In this document: positions 22,238-35,613 of the stretch, piece after piece
Numbering within the stretch: the first letter of the stretch is position 1
Layout of the letters: each line of letters starts with the position of its first letter
Assembly: GCA_026119855.1 (NCBI GenBank)
Contig: JAOWBW010000284.1
Span: 1,240,001 to 1,304,000, forward strand
DNA: 64,000 nt
Reading direction: 5' to 3'
From: Campanula takesimana
Taxonomy: Eukaryota > Streptophyta > Magnoliopsida > Asterales > Campanulaceae
Translations under genes and position numbers: made by a program
Notes under the pieces: model-generated
Databases searched by the model: none
The model's input: the letters and a program-made list of their open reading frames with translations, nothing else
What the model was told of the DNA's origin: nothing

Positions 22238-22970
22238 AGTTTTATCCATCTGACAATTACTGAACTAACTAAACAGTTTAAAGCTCAATTCATTCAATAA
22301 TCAAAGAAGAACTATCCTTGAAACAGTTTCAAACTTCACAATTAAACTCGCAAGGAACCCTAGAAATATTAAATTAAATTAATTCTTTCAATGATCAAAC
22401 AGGAAACAAGCCATGAACCGCAAATTAAAATTCGTATAAACTTAAATAAAGCAAACCCAAATCGATGATTCACCATTACAGGAAAAAGATTACTCATAAC
22501 GAAAATATTTCAAAAAAAAAATAAAAAAAAATGTTTGGCATAAAATGGAAATATAAAAACGAAGAAGTCTATATTACGGTAAAATCAAAATTGGGCATAA
22601 ATTTGTGTTTGTGCATTGTAGAATAAATCGGGAAGAGGATGAATTACCAGATAAAATAATTGAAATCTGAAGCACAGAGGGGAAGATATCTCAAGGGGGG
22701 GAAAATGACCAAGGTGAGATTTAGACAGTACCACTCGATCAAGCCAAGTGTGGCACAATAGTTTAGTGAATACGGACCGGATTAAGGTTCTTTTTACTTT
22801 ACACATGAAGATAAAAAATAAATGTTGTAAGTATGAAAATTAGAGTAGGGGAGAAAAAGTGGGTAGAGAGTTTTTTTTGCGACTGACAATTAGAACTATT
22901 ATCCATTTTAAGTAATAAACAACTACAAAACATTGGTCTAGGACAAACAAAAACGGAAGAATATGTTTTT
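22238..22970. other. No recognisable gene
   Basis: AT-rich spacer. The stretch 22620-22780 has higher complexity and a GT donor on the minus strand near 22645, which could belong to an untranslated leader exon of the DnaJ gene, but nothing supports this further. Confidence 0.25.
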
Positions 22971-23112
22971 GGGGAAACTAGTTTTTTCATAAATTATAAA
23001 AAAATCCAATTTTTAATATTAGTTACCCTTAATCCCTAAATCTTATACTTTAAACCCTAAAAAAATAGGATTTTTTATAACTTATAGAGGAACTAGTTTC
23101 TCCCAAAATTTT
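22971..23112. mobile_element. Foldback MITE with telomere-like core
   Basis: The arm GGAAACTAGTTTTTTCATAA...TTATAAAAAAATCC pairs with the inverse GGATTTTTTATAACTTATAG...GGAACTAGTTTCTCC. The core contains AAACCCTAAA, the plant telomere motif. A second copy lies at 24750-24900. Confidence 0.7.
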
Positions 23113-23439
23113 CTGAAAATGGAAAGTAAAAACTTTAGTTTGAGCCGGAGAGAGTACTACGGAGTACAAATTTTATTTTCATTTTTCATTTTTCATTTTT
23201 ATTTTTTCTATGTTTTCCTTATTATTTTTTTCTTTCGTATGTGTCGTTTATTATTTATTCTTCCAAACTACCCCAAAAGACATAAGATAATTATAAACGT
23301 ATAAAATAGTCCAATATTTAGTTGTTTATTTGATTGAACTTCAACAAAAGATTTACAAAAGAAAAATAAAGAAATAATTACAATAAACATTAAAATTTGC
23401 TAGATACACACTACTAAAATAATTACAATAAACATTAGT

Positions 23440-23669
23440 CTGCCCAAAACATATGTCCACTTCCTAAAATGACAAAGAATTTTAATTATTCTCCCACTCA
23501 TTCTCCCACTTACTTATACTTTTATAATCCCAAACCAAATAACTTACTATTCCTCCCACTCATTCTCTCTCATGCTTTACTTTTCATACTCACAACACTT
23601 ACATTGCTTCCACCACCTTTTAATCTCCGTGCAAATGAGAGGGTGGACCTATAGTCTGAAGACGGAGGG
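23440..23669. mobile_element. Stowaway MITE lacking its left end
   Basis: CATTCTCCCACTTACTTAT-type interior and right end GAAGACGGAGGGAA. The left terminus is missing or mutated. Confidence 0.45.
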
Positions 23670-23957
23670 AATAACTTTTATTAAATTACTGTATCTTTAT
23701 TTTGTAACTTAAATGTTTCTCCAATTATAAAACATAAACCACCTAACACACACACACATCCACTGGTTTAGGTAGTATTGGTATAATTTAGGAGGAAGAG
23801 TAAAATTCAAAATTTTTACTACTCGTATAAGAAACATAAACATATTTGAGTCATGGGGAGTTAAAATGTGGAGTACATATTTACACTTACAACACAAGCT
23901 ACCAAATTCTGAAAAAAAAAAAAAAAAAAAAGGTATCAAATATTACAGAAGTAAAAA

Positions 23958-26900
23958 TCAGTTTTCATCATCAGAATCAAAAGACTGTCTCCTCCTCAAA
24001 GATTCAAGCAAAGCTGCCGGCCGGTCCCCACCCGAAACCGCCCCTCCCATACAAGACTTAACTTTAGGCACACTCATAGCACTCAACGGCGGTGTCATTA
24101 CCCCTTCATTCACTTCCCTGAGCACAGACCGAGCCGTTACCTCAGCCATAGCATCAGCTACAGCTGAAGCCACTTTTGAGTTCGTCTTCTGCAATTTCTC
24201 AACAAATTTACTATTCTGTGAATTTACAAGCTTACCCTTTTCAGCAGGAGACCGATAACTTTCTTCCCTTTGCATTGTAGCAACTGCCTCGGTAGCTGTT
24301 GACTTTGCTTTCATTGACTCGTACTTTTGCATGTCGTAGACAAGTTCTTTCTGAAGCTGTTTGTCTGCTACTAAAATGTCATCGATCTCATTCTTGTAGT
24401 CTTTTAGGAGGACTCTTAGGCATTCCATGAGGGACCCGGTTAGAGGGCTGTTTTTGTTCTCGAGTAGACGTTTTAGTTCTATGAATATTGGGATTGTGTT
24501 TTGGATTAACCCCTTTTTCACTGCTTGGGTTATTACTCTTCCTCTTATGGCATTTGCAGCTGATCCACTACTGTCGGTTAGTTCTTCATCCATTTCTGTT
24601 GATTCTGCTGATGGTCCGCGATTTGTTTGGATTCGGATTTCTTTACAAGATAGGATCTGAAATGCATCCTGTTTGGTTTCCGAGGAGGGGGGGGGGGGTA
24701 TAAATGTCATGTAATATACAAAAAGAGCGACATGAAAATACTTAGAGTACGTTTTGGAGGAAACTAGTTCCTTCATAAGTTATAAAAAGTCTTGTTTTTA
24801 ACTCTTAAACCCCAAACCTAAAACCCTAAACCTTAAACCCTATAAAAACACAGGACTTTTTATAACTTATCGAGAAACTAGTTTCCGCCAAAATTTTCTC
24901 AAATACTTGCTCTCTCTGTCCCTAAATGAATGTCCAAATTTTAATGTAAGAGGCGTTTGGAAGATCTCTACTTTCCAAACATTTATTTTTGCAAGTACTC
25001 CCTCTGTTCCACCTCACATGAGACTTATTTCCATTTTGGCCTGTCCCACTTCACTTGAGACTCCCCAAAATAGCCATCTTTTTATTATTTTATATTCAAA
25101 CTACCCCACCACTCATTCTTTCTCTTCATTTTCAACCACTCAATTTATTCAACCAACACTACTATTTACCCCACTCATTCTATCTCTTCATTTTCTACCA
25201 CATTTTCTTTACTTTATTCCTTTTCCTTAGTGATTGTGCCCACCTCTTAGGTCTCAAGTGAAGTGGGACAGAGTGAGTATAAAGAGACTAGTGGAAAAAA
25301 ATGGTAAATAAACATTTAGGAACAAAGTTTTTTTAAAAAAAAAAAAAAGACATTCAGTTTGGGACAAATTCTTGAAAATAGACATTCATTTAGGGACAGA
25401 TTTAGTAGAAAAGGAAAACACACACACAGAGAGAAATATAACAACAACAATAACAAAGCCTAAATCCTACAATGATATGGGGTCCGCTAACATGAATCGC
25501 CATTTAAATTCATCAATGAAGTGAGAAAACAATAAAAATGTGAGATGTTGAAAAAAGTTTTAAAAACAAAAACATAAACAAAAAAATACCTGCAGAACTG
25601 ACTGCCCGGTAGGATCCTCTAGATTGAGCATACCATCGGATGCAGAAGCAAGGATTTCTGCACATACTTTTGCAAACGTAGCTAAAAGATGCTCGGGAGC
25701 CATTTGTTTCAACAAGGATACATAGATGTGCATTCTCTGAGACCTTGAATTTTCATCATTTCCTCTATAAATGAAATTTTTTTTAAAAAAATTAAAAAAT
25801 CAACATATATTTTGAAAAAATAAATAAATACTCCTAATATAGAAGCCATTTGTCACATTTATTGTAACGGTAAACTAGTCCTTTATAATACTTACCTAAT
25901 GGAAAATAGTCTACGTTCAGACTTGGAACTCTGCGTATTGCTATGTCCAGTATGGGCATTGCAGTCATTCAGAACGAAAATGGCTTCAACAAAACTGTTA
26001 TAAGCTAAAAGTGGTGCCTTGACTGAAATAAGTAGGCAGAAAGAGTTCAATAAGCATAACAAATTTTCTAGAATAACACAAACAACGAAATTGTGAAAGA
26101 GTTTTAACCTTTCAATATATTCCCGAAAAGGAAATCAGCTAGCTGTTTTATTTTTTCTGATTCATCAACGAGCGATAATAGAAACCGAAGAAAAAGTACT
26201 CCTCTCCACTTCACATAGTCCCTCTGTAATAATCTGGAGAGTAGTGTAAATGTTTGTCTTCTCACAACTTCGCAAGGATCCCGGAGACACTTCGTGATTT
26301 TTGATATATAACTGTTGACGTAAAAGCAAAAATAAAAATAAAAAAGAGAAGATAATAGAAAATATTCAAGATTCAGTTCTAGTTCACAAAGAAAAAATGG
26401 GCCTCACCAATCAACCAGAGCAGTATATCGTACACAAAAATCTGCCATCATTACAACAATGTTATTGCGAAGTGCTGCACTCTCACTCTTTTCCAGCTCC
26501 TACACAGTAAATTTATGTACCGGTAAATAGGCAGGTAAAAATTGAACAAATAAAAGATAAACTAAAATTCTAGCTGTCTTTATATGTTTAAGATCCCATT
26601 GAGATGTCTATTTACAGATTATATATGATATGATAAAAACAAACCTGCACGAAAAGAGGAATATAGCGCTTTGCAAGTTTCCCATCAGCAAGGCAGATCT
26701 TGCCCATTGTTATCCAAGCTTGAATGTACAGGGACGGATCTATCTGCTTAACAGATATTGTAGGGCCCACTAACTTTTTAGATTTCGGGTTAGAACTTCC
26801 CGAAGTGATAATATTGTGCAACACTGGAATTATGGCTTTCAAATTAGCTGAAGGGCAGACAATAACCAATGATCCAATGGTATAGACAGCAGTAATTGTT

Positions 26901-29866
26901 TGTGCTAACAATTTGCCCGCGGTTTCTGCTACTCCTTTACCCTTCTGACTTCCACTCAAGGGTGTTAAAAAGCCTCTTTCCTTACTTTCTTCTGAGTTCT
27001 TGGTCATGTAAGTTTCAAGAATATGGGAAGATTTTGACAGAAGTTGATTTACCCATTTCATAACTAGGGAATCAGCTTCTTCAGGACTTAACGCCTTTCT
27101 TTTGCACAATGTTCGTAGTGCCTTTACATGAGCATTAACCTGTAGCCAAGTTTTCCAGAATGAAAAATGTTTTTAAGCTAAAAAGCCATAGTTATAGAAT
27201 CTACGAATATGACAACTATGTACTCCCTCCGTCCCATAATAAATGTCACATCTTGACTTTTTTGGTCAACTTAATTGTACTTTGACTAAAAAGTTACTAA
27301 AATCTAATCATTTTCATGAAAGATAGTATCTTATGAAGTGTTGATAACACAAAATAAAATTTTATGAAGGTTATTAAATTATCATCAATCTTTGGTCAAA
27401 GTTCAATTAAGTTGACCAAAAAGGTCAAGGCGCAACATTTATTTTGGGAAGGAGGGTGTACTATTTATGTACTATAAGATGACACATATAATTGATACCT
27501 CTGTTGAGTGCATGTTAAACTCTTCAATACGTTTGAGCAAATTATGAGCCAAATCTGCTGCAGGTTCAGGAGGGAGCTCCACAGAGACGTTAGAGATTGT
27601 TTGCAATAGAAACACACGATCACCAGCCCAATCAACAGAGTTAGATTCTAGCACAACTTCTTCACTTGAATTTCCTTCTTTAATTGGACTTTTGACCTGG
27701 TCAACAAACTCATGCGAATCAAGAAGCTGCCAATGATGATGAAGAAATTCCCACTCCACTGATTTCGATAAGAATGCTGAAACTTCCGATAGGAGGAACC
27801 AAGCACCGGGAGGTGCTGTCCACTTCTCGATTGGCATCGAGTGGCTCAACCACAAAGACTCTGACTTCTTGATGATGTTCTGAAGTGCAAATGCCATCTT
27901 GGGCTTGAGTTTTTTCTTCTTTCCCAAATTTGTGCAAATCTTTTTCACCCAAGGTGCCACGTCACCATCACAAATTTCTCTCAACAGACCCAAAACTCCC
28001 TCTGGAAATAACATCTCAATATCTTTTTCAAAATTATTTGCCCCACCATTTGAATCACGAGGAATAGATTCTTTACGCGATAAATCACTAGATCCAGCTC
28101 TTGATACCCGGTCTAAGATCAGTTCTAGAAACAAGTTTTCGCATTCTTCTTGAATGCTGGACTCATTATCAGTTATTAAATGAGGAACAGAATGTAGCCA
28201 CTCCTTCGTTACATTGTCATCCCAGAACATTCTGAAGGCCTACAAACCCACCAAAGATTCCAATATAACACAATAAAGTTAGCATGTTTGGTTCCTAGGT
28301 ACAGAATTATTGACAAGCATAATATGTTAAAAAAAAGTAAATTAACAACGTGAAGGAAATAAGTCAAAGTAATGCAAAGGAGGATCAAACTGTTATAGAA
28401 AGTAATTTAACCTCTGATATGGCTGAAATTGCCGCTTTCCTTATGCTAACAAGTGGATCAGAACAACCCATGCCCATAATCTTGAGCAAAGTTTCATCAA
28501 CTGCACCGCCTAAAAGAGCAGTCAACTTGGATATTAGAAGAAGTGCCGCCTTCCTAACTGCTGCCTTCTCATCCATACACCGTTTTCTTAAAATATCATT
28601 CATCCTACCTTCACCCGCATTACCAAGCCCCATGAACTCCTTCAACACTACCCTATTCTTATCGTTTCCTAGTAAAAAGCCCACCAACTGAGCCAAATTA
28701 GTCAGTGCCCGTGCACGAATCCCTGCAGTAGAATCAGAACATCTTAGAAATAAGGCTTCTAAGCACCTAAACCCCCACGAATTTCCGTCCCCACTTTCCA
28801 AATTCACTCCTAATGGATCTTTTAGAGACATTATTAGCACTGGAACAAGGTCCACAGCTAACAGCCTAAGTTGTGCTTTACCTTGACTCATTTTAACCAC
28901 ATAATCAGCAAACCCAACTTGATCATCATGCTCCATACCTTTAACTACCTCCATTATCACCTCCACAGCTGAAGCACGAGGCTCTGATCTCTCCGGTGCC
29001 TTCAAAACCAAATACTTTGGAAAATTCACAATCGCCTTTCGTATCTCATCAGAATTCTTGCCCATTCCCATCATTTTCTTCATCACAAAACCTAAAGCAA
29101 AACTCCGTGCCTGTGACTTAACTAAAAGAATCAATGGAGTCAAAGATTTCAATACCTCAGCTGCTGTCATTGCTGGATCACCATGCTCAGCTTTCAACAA
29201 CTCATTCAAAACCCGAGAACATAAATCACATAATTTTGTATAAACCCCCGAATCCCGACAAAATTCAAGCCCTAATACAGGAATTTCTGCCACAGTTTGT
29301 ACCAATGACTTCAAACTATCAGGAAACCTATCCAAATGAACCAACCCAAGTACAAGTTCCAACCTTTCAAGCGCACAAAACAAAACCCTAACATCAAATC
29401 CTTCCCCTTCCCCATCTTCAACCTCTCTACCTCGATTCCTTCCCTTCCCTGCTCGTTTCTTCTTTACATTACTTGCCAACCCATTAGCCGCCACATTTGG
29501 ATTCTTGAAAGACCGACGAATTGAGCGGAGGAGAGAGAGAAATGCCATGGGAGTGAAGAGAGAGAAAACCGGACAATTAGGGGTCAGAAGCAATGAAAGG
29601 TAGACATTAGTGGCGAGGAGAGAGATATGGGTGGGGCTTGAATCCATTGCGGCGGCGAGTGGAGGGAGGAGGGAGGAGATAGAGAGATTCTTGGCCGACA
29701 ATTCGTCGGATAGGTTTTCGATTTCGATTGGATCATTCTTGTTGAGAGTGTAGTCAAGGATGGATTGGAGAGAGTATAGGGATTGTTGCGAAATGGGTGT
29801 TTGGGAATTTGAGTCGTGGGTTTCGAGCTCTGAGACGATTTGGAAAATGGCATCTTCCATCGCCAT
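23958..29866 (-). CDS. CAP-D3: Condensin-2 complex subunit D3 (CAP-D3), 8 exons
   Basis: This is the HEAT-repeat subunit of condensin II, which helps compact and organise chromosomes. Exons on the minus strand are 28412-29866, 27499-28239, 26645-27139, 26408-26499, 26109-26311, 25896-26022, 25590-25764 and 23958-24656. All junctions are GT-AG and the phases close, giving 3987 bp (1328 residues plus TGA), close to the usual plant length of about 1300. The start is ATG at 29866 (ACAATGGCG context); a second ATG follows two codons later. HEAT-like helices are seen in exon 1 (AAVRKAALLLISKL, LVSIRKAAISAISEVK at the junction) and exon 5 (RDPCEVVRRQTFTLLSRLL). Exon 8 encodes a charged coiled tail (EELVYDMQKYESMKAKS-like) and an Arg-rich C-terminus ending DSDDEN. 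Introns 2 and 7 carry Stowaway MITEs; intron 7 also has a LINE tail and a foldback MITE. No disabling change was seen. Confidence 0.93.
24750..24902. mobile_element. Foldback MITE with telomere-like core in CAP-D3 intron 7
   Basis: The arms GGAAACTAGTTCCTTCATAA and the inverse of TTATCGAGAAACTAGTTTCC flank a core with CCTAAAACCCTAAACC and AAACCC repeats. It is a second copy of the element at 22971-23112. Confidence 0.75.
24998..25277. mobile_element. Stowaway MITE in CAP-D3 intron 7
   Basis: CTCCCTCTGTTCCACCTCAC...AAGTGGGACAGAGTGAG, TA flanks, with CACTCATTCTTTCTCTTC interior. Confidence 0.85.
25436..25500 (-). mobile_element. 3' tail of an RTE-type LINE in CAP-D3 intron 7
   Basis: ATAACAACAACAATAACAAAGCC followed by a GGGGTCCGCTAACATGAATC-like block. 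Read on the minus strand this is GATTCATGTTAGC then a TTGTTGTTGTTAT tail, the common 3' end of plant RTE LINEs. Only the tail is present. Confidence 0.65.
27223..27458. mobile_element. Stowaway MITE in CAP-D3 intron 2
   Basis: CTCCCTCCGTCCCATAATAAA at the left, TTTATTTTGGGAAGGAGGGTG at the right, TA flanks. Confidence 0.85.
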
Positions 29867-31045
29867 TGTTGGAGGTTGGAGGTTGGAGGTGCAGTGTGTG
29901 CAAAAAACCCCTTCTTGATTTCTCTCTTCTTTTCTCACTGGTTTTCAAAAATTTTGAAACTCCCGCTTAGACCGTAAGAACTCGGCGGATACGAACAACG
30001 AAACTGGCAGGATGCAGTCTTCTATCTACTCCATACAGGTCGAATAAAATGGTAAATACAAAGTCACAGAAAATCTATCTATGTTTTCAACTTTAAAATC
30101 ATTACTTTATTTTGTACTTTCTGCGTCTCAATTTATTGTTCTGAGTTTGACTTTTTATAGAGATTAAGAAAACAGTCAAACAATGAATAAACAAAGGAAA
30201 GTGGGAAAAAATTAGAAGAGAGAGGAAAAATTAACCCAATAGTTAATTTTTCTTTCTTTTCCCTAGAAGAGGCTGTCCCCCACTTGCAAATTAGGGATCC
30301 TCCCGAAAAAAAAAACGAATCAACTTGTAGGTTCATTGAAGAGGGAATTTTTTTGGGTTTCAGAAATTAGGTTTTCTGAAATTAGGGTTTCTAGATAGCG
30401 GGTTGACAAGGGAGAGATGTGATTTGGCGAAGGTGAATTGGCGAAATCAGGCTTTCCAAAACTATTTTCGGACTGGTTTTTTGATTTGGTGCTTTGCCGG
30501 AGTTCATGGAGACGACGGGATAAAATTTCGAGAAATAACGAAGCGAACGGAGAAAGAAGAGGGGTTAAGAGGGAGGCGATGTACCAAGAAGGGGAAGTGA
30601 AACGAGGGAGAGGGGAACGGCATGGAAGAGGAACGACGGTATGAACCTGTTCGTCGGGGCATTTCATCGCGAGAGAGAGAGAGAGAGAGCGTGAGATTGG
30701 GAAAGATACATCCAGATCTTTTGTTTTTGGAATAGGCAATAAGATTAATTAGGGTGGATTTGTTAGATTAGGATCAATTAGTTAATCAATCAAAATTAAA
30801 AGAGTTAATGGAGTGCATTTACTTATGATAATTGCTGTTTTTTTTTGTAATTATAAGAAATATGTAGGGGCATATAAGTCCAAAACATTGTTCATTTTTT
30901 GCCAAAAAGGAATAAAGCAAACTAAGAACAATAATCTGGGACAGACCAAAAAGGAAAGTAAGAATAATAAACTGGGACGGAGGGAGTATCAATTATTTTG
31001 TAATTTTTTTTTTGTGTCCCTAGCATTGCCTCGAATAAAAAGCGG
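29867..31045. other. CAP-D3 upstream region with (GA)n tract and a Stowaway remnant
   Basis: The CAP-D3 promoter should lie in the first few hundred bases. A (GA)n tract occurs at 30670-30690. A Stowaway right end (TGGGACGGAGGGAGTA, to 30988) lacks its left half. A minus-strand open frame at 30320-30739 is Ser/Pro/Leu-rich and matches nothing recognised. Confidence 0.4.
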
Positions 31046-31952
31046 TGTAGACACCCCATTTTGAACTCACATTTATGATTACACTACTCTTGTGTCTCGC
31101 CTTTGTGTTTGGATGAAAACTCGTTAGTTCCGTCATGTTTCGTTAAGTTTTTAACTGACTCCGTTAGTCAGGGGCTAAACTAAACAAAGAACTATACACA
31201 AGGACAAAACAATATTAAAATGTCTCGTACGAGACATCTCCTCTGTATGCGGGCCTATTCCACTTTCCTTCTCCGTCATGATCTCTTTCTTGGCCAACAC
31301 TCTCCTAATCCGGGGAATATCTAATAGGAGACTTCCTAGACGATTCCCTACTGATTTCATTACCTAATTAAACCTCTCCACCTCCAGACTTGGTCCCTAA
31401 GTAATCTAAACCTATAAATAAAGAGTCTTTTCAATCCTAGACTCTCCTAATGCTGACCAATGGTTCCTAATCGAGGTTAACAACTCTCTAATCAGTTTCT
31501 CTCCAAAGAATCCCGTTTTTCCTCTCCCCTCACACCAAAACACCACCAAAAACTCAACTTTTCAAGTCAAAAACATCACAAAACTCTTGAATCATCAAGG
31601 CATTAGTCAATGCCATCAATTGGAATCTCAAGAACGCTTTAGGTAAACTCCTACGCTTTTAATCTCTACTTCTCATCTCATTATTTGTTTTAGAGTAGTG
31701 TAATCCCATCAAAAGGATCAGCCTAGAGCCTCTCCAATACATGGAGATGGTCTCGAAGCACATGATCCGACATTCTAATAATTAAGAAATTAATTATTGG
31801 CTTTACTTGTTTTAATTACTTGTTCTTTATTTGATTAAAAACACCTAAGCAAAACTAATCCTAGATTGGGTGGATTGGGTGCTCCTTGACCTTCTCAATC
31901 CATAACTTAACCCCCGAACTCAAGAATCTCACGGTCCGTGTTCCGTTCAACA
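31046..31952 (+). mobile_element. LTR of a Tat/Ogre-like Ty3/gypsy element, truncated
   Basis: It starts TGTAGACACCCCATTTTG, the usual start of Tat-lineage LTRs, and ends GTTCCGTTCAACA. A few bases later comes TGGCGACTCTCA (31959-31970), which resembles the primer-binding site of this lineage. A short stretch of leader follows to about 32020, then unrelated sequence. There is no coding region, so it is a truncated remnant. Confidence 0.55.
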
Positions 31953-32498
31953 ATATGATGGCGACTCTCAAATTCAAAAAGGTAAAGCGAGGACCTTCTC
32001 GGATGCAAACAAGCGGTCAATGAGTTTATTGCAAAATTGATGTATGTTTTTAATTATTTGCAAACTTTGAAACATCAAATTTGAGACCACTATGTTAACA
32101 CGTGTTATAAAATAGCGGGACACTTCAATTATGCGTAAAAATTAGACCATATTTTGCTGACTCTGTAATCTCCCTTAGGATTAGAGATGAGGTCAGAAGC
32201 AGGGAGAGACCTAAGTGTGAGTATGAGTTGGATTGGGTCGATGGACTATGTTGGAGGTTCCACCTTAAAACCAATTGTTTCTAAGAGGAATAACTCCTCA
32301 AATTTATATAATGGTTTCTCTTTTTAGTTGACGTGGGATAATTGTCTCTTACACGCCCCCTCACTTGTAGCTGGACTTTGCCAAGACTTACAACGTGGTC
32401 TTATAAATCGGGTGGCGCGGAGCAACATCGTTAGCCGTTGGGCCTGCACGTGTAATGGACCTTGTAGAAGAGATGACAGATGGCTCATGAGAAACAAC
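31953..32498. other. Retroelement leader and MULE-terminus fragment
   Basis: About 31953-32020 is leader sequence of the truncated LTR element. About 32030-32150 resembles a MULE end of the family at 3504-5254 (AAACTTTGAAACATCAAAT, GAGACCAC, AGCGGGAC). The rest is unassigned. Confidence 0.35.
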
Positions 32499-32876
32499 GT
32501 TCATGGCCGCCATTGTGGACTCTGATGCAACTGTTGGATAAAACTTTAAAATATAAATATTAGGAGGATAAATATGGAGAATAACTTTTACTATGAAATC
32601 TGAATTTACTTGAAACACTTTGAGACTAGGATGACTTGCCTATTTATAGGCTTATAAGACTTAAAAAAAAAAACAATGAAGAAGAACTTTTACTATCATT
32701 AGTACCACTGTTCATGGCCGCCCTTGTGGACTATGATGACACTGTTGGATAAAACTAAAATATAAAGAGCGAGAGGATAAATATGAAAAAGAACTTTTAC
32801 TATGAAATCTGAATTTACTTGACACACTTTAAGACTAGGATAACTCGCCTATTTATAGGCTTACAAGACTTAGAAA
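32499..32876. repeat. Direct duplication of a ~165-bp segment
   Basis: Copies at 32499-32664 and 32710-32876 share TTCATGGCCGCC, CTGTTGGATAAAACT, TTTACTATGAAATCTGAATT and GCCTATTTATAGGCTTA. The second copy has small deletions. The CCTATTTATAGG motif could be a TATA region read on the minus strand, as in an LTR. Confidence 0.75.
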
Positions 32877-35504
32877 AACAATAAACAAAAACTAGAAAAC
32901 AAAAAAGACAATACTTATCTAGAATGACTCTTGAGTCTTGGTATTACGAAGCGAAGCATGTACCAAGATAAAGTACCTTGAACCAAAACATTTCTCTAGA
33001 ACAATCTAAACTAGTCAAGATTAAACTTCAACACCATCTCCCATCTCGAGCACCATACAAAATCTCCCCTCAACCACCTACTAAGATCAGTTTCGTGAAC
33101 ACCATTACAGTTACACTATCCATGGAAAATTTCAAATATGAAAGATAACAATGAAATTAAACATGCGTAGACCTCATTAACAATTGAATTTAATTTTCCT
33201 TCAGATAAACATCAAATTTAATGGTGAATGTTATACACTATTACAAGTACTCCCTCCGTTTCATATCACTTGAGACTTATTTCATTTTTCGTCTGTTCCA
33301 AGTGACTTGAGACTGCCCAAAATGGTAAAGAATATTTACTATATTTTCCCCTCATTTTATCTCATACTTTACTTTTACACTCACAACACCAATCAACTTA
33401 CTATTCAACCCACTCATTCTCTCAACTATTTAATTTTGAGTAAATAACCAAATTGACCCGCGTACTATAAGAATACAACCAATTTGACCCGCGTACTATC
33501 TGAACTACCAATCTAACCTGCGTACTATTCATATATTAGCCAAATCGACCTAAATCGTTAATGAATGTTAACGTATGTTAGAATTCTAACGGGTATTACA
33601 ATAAAAAATATCAAATTACCAATACATAGGAAAATTTTGCAGATATGAAAGTTGAGGGGATATATATGTGTGCAATATTTAAACCTTTGGACCATAAAAA
33701 AAATTCCAAAGTAAAGTGGGGTAAAGATAATTAATCCCCTAAATTGTACCCAGATCTAAATCTGGGTATGATAATTTCTCCCCCACTCGTCTGCTCCCGA
33801 GTCCCAACCTCACCCCATCCCCACATCTACGTCATACCAATATATATAGTATCATATTCCCAGTTTTCGTCCATCTCACCCTCCACTTCCCGGCGCCTTC
33901 ACCTTCTCCCTACCTTGTCCGACTCCCACCCTGTCCCCACTCAGATTTGGAAACAAGATTAATTGAAATAAAATATAGATAATGTTCGTGGATCTGTGTG
34001 GCAATGTTAGTATGTGTGTGTATGCGCTGTGTGTGCGTGTGGGTGTGTGCAATTTCAAAATTGATTCCGAGATTAGATTGGCCAAGTATGAGAATATGAG
34101 CAGAGATTCTATGGACAAAGGGTTTGATTTTGAGTTTCATAGTTGACTTCAAATTTTATGGGTATGACTTTCAAATTTGGATTCAATCCGAGGTTTATAG
34201 TTTACTTGGATATGTGTTCTTGATTTGAGGTTAGGTTTGAATGGAATTGAGTGGTTGATGGCAGTGGCTGGTGGTGGTGGTGGCAGGGATGATGGTAGGT
34301 GGCGATGGTGCCAAGGAGATGGCGGGAGGTGGTGGTGTAAGATGTGGTGGGCTGGGTGTTGTTGGTGGGGAAGAAGGTAAATAACACATTTTGATACTAA
34401 TTTAAACATCTTAGAAATTTGTTGGGTCAATTTGAAACATTTAATTCTAATATCTAACGCTCGTTAACGTACATTAACTTCTATTAACGATTTAGGTCGA
34501 TTTGGCTAATATATGAATAGTACGCAGGTTAAATTGGTAGTTTAAATAGTACTGTAACGCCCATCTTTATTCTTGTTAAATATTTAACGTGCTTGTTAAA
34601 TTCGTGATTTGCATATTTATATGCTATTTTTATATGGGTTAATTATTTAACTACCTTAGAAAATTAAGGTGGTTAAATGTCAAAGTTGAAAGTTTAGAGG
34701 CCTTTTTGTCAAAGATAGAACTTGAGGGGCCTAAGTGTCAATTTTGAAAGTTGAAAGGATAAAACTTATGTTGCTTCCTTCTCTGACTCACTTTTCCTTG
34801 AATTTATTCTCGTTGCTTCCTCTGTTTCATAAAGAAGGTTTAGGATTCTTCCTATTCTCGACTCCTCGAGCTTAATTATCCCTCTGTTCGTGATTCCGGT
34901 CCCGGATAAATATTCGTGGCGTTGAATAGAGCGTTTCCTGCCGAACAGAAATTAATTTGGGTCAACTTGATTTTTGACTAGGTAAGTTATTAGCTCCCCC
35001 TTACTTGTAATAACATGCTTATATGTTATTCCCGCTACTTGTTCTTGTTAAAATTGTGTTTTGAGCAATTTTTGTGATACTTGTAAATTTGGGACGAAGG
35101 GAGTATTCGTATAAAAACAAGATTGAAAAGCTTCCTGGGAATGAATTATACTTGAAAAAGTATAGAAAAGTTAATCCTATTCGTGAGACGGTAAAATAGT
35201 AACTTGATTTAAATATTATTAGAAAAATTGTACCATTATTTGTGGTATGGGGAAATGAATGGAAGTATCCCTAAATGTTTATAGTAGTATAATATAAAAT
35301 TGTACTTATACTTTTGGGGACGGTGAAATATTAAATTGGAATAAAAGGAAATTGTCCTATTATTTATGGGACGGTAAAAGAAATGAATTGAGCCTGAAAT
35401 AATGTTTTGGGTATTGCCTAAGAGTTAATAAAAGTTACTCCTACGCTCGGGACGGAAAATTATTTAACCTGGGAAAGAATTTGGATTTTGGCATTTTTGG
35501 GCCT

Positions 35505-35613
35505 TGGGCGACCGCCCATTTTGGGCTGGGCGATCGCCCATCTATCTGAAGTATTTTGTTCTTGGAAAGCCTGATTTTGGGCGACCGCCCACACCATTTT
35601 GTGCGGCCGCCCA
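35505..35613. repeat. GC-rich palindromic motif cluster in solo LTR
   Basis: Four copies of a 13-bp near-palindrome (GGGCGACCGCCCA, GGGCGATCGCCCA, GGGCGACCGCCCA, GTGCGGCCGCCCA) stand in otherwise AT-rich LTR sequence. Confidence 0.9.

Noticed and set aside
29584..29948. Alternative minus-strand frames in CAP-D3 exon 1
   Set aside because: Out-of-frame shadows of the real exon.
30320..30739. Minus-strand open frame of 139 codons upstream of CAP-D3
   Set aside because: Ser/Pro/Leu-rich, partly made by a (GA)n tract, no recognised domain and no splice context. Possible but unsupported.
34149..34430. His/Pro-rich minus-strand frame
   Set aside because: Translation of a GGTGGT-rich tract in a MULE interior; no domain seen.
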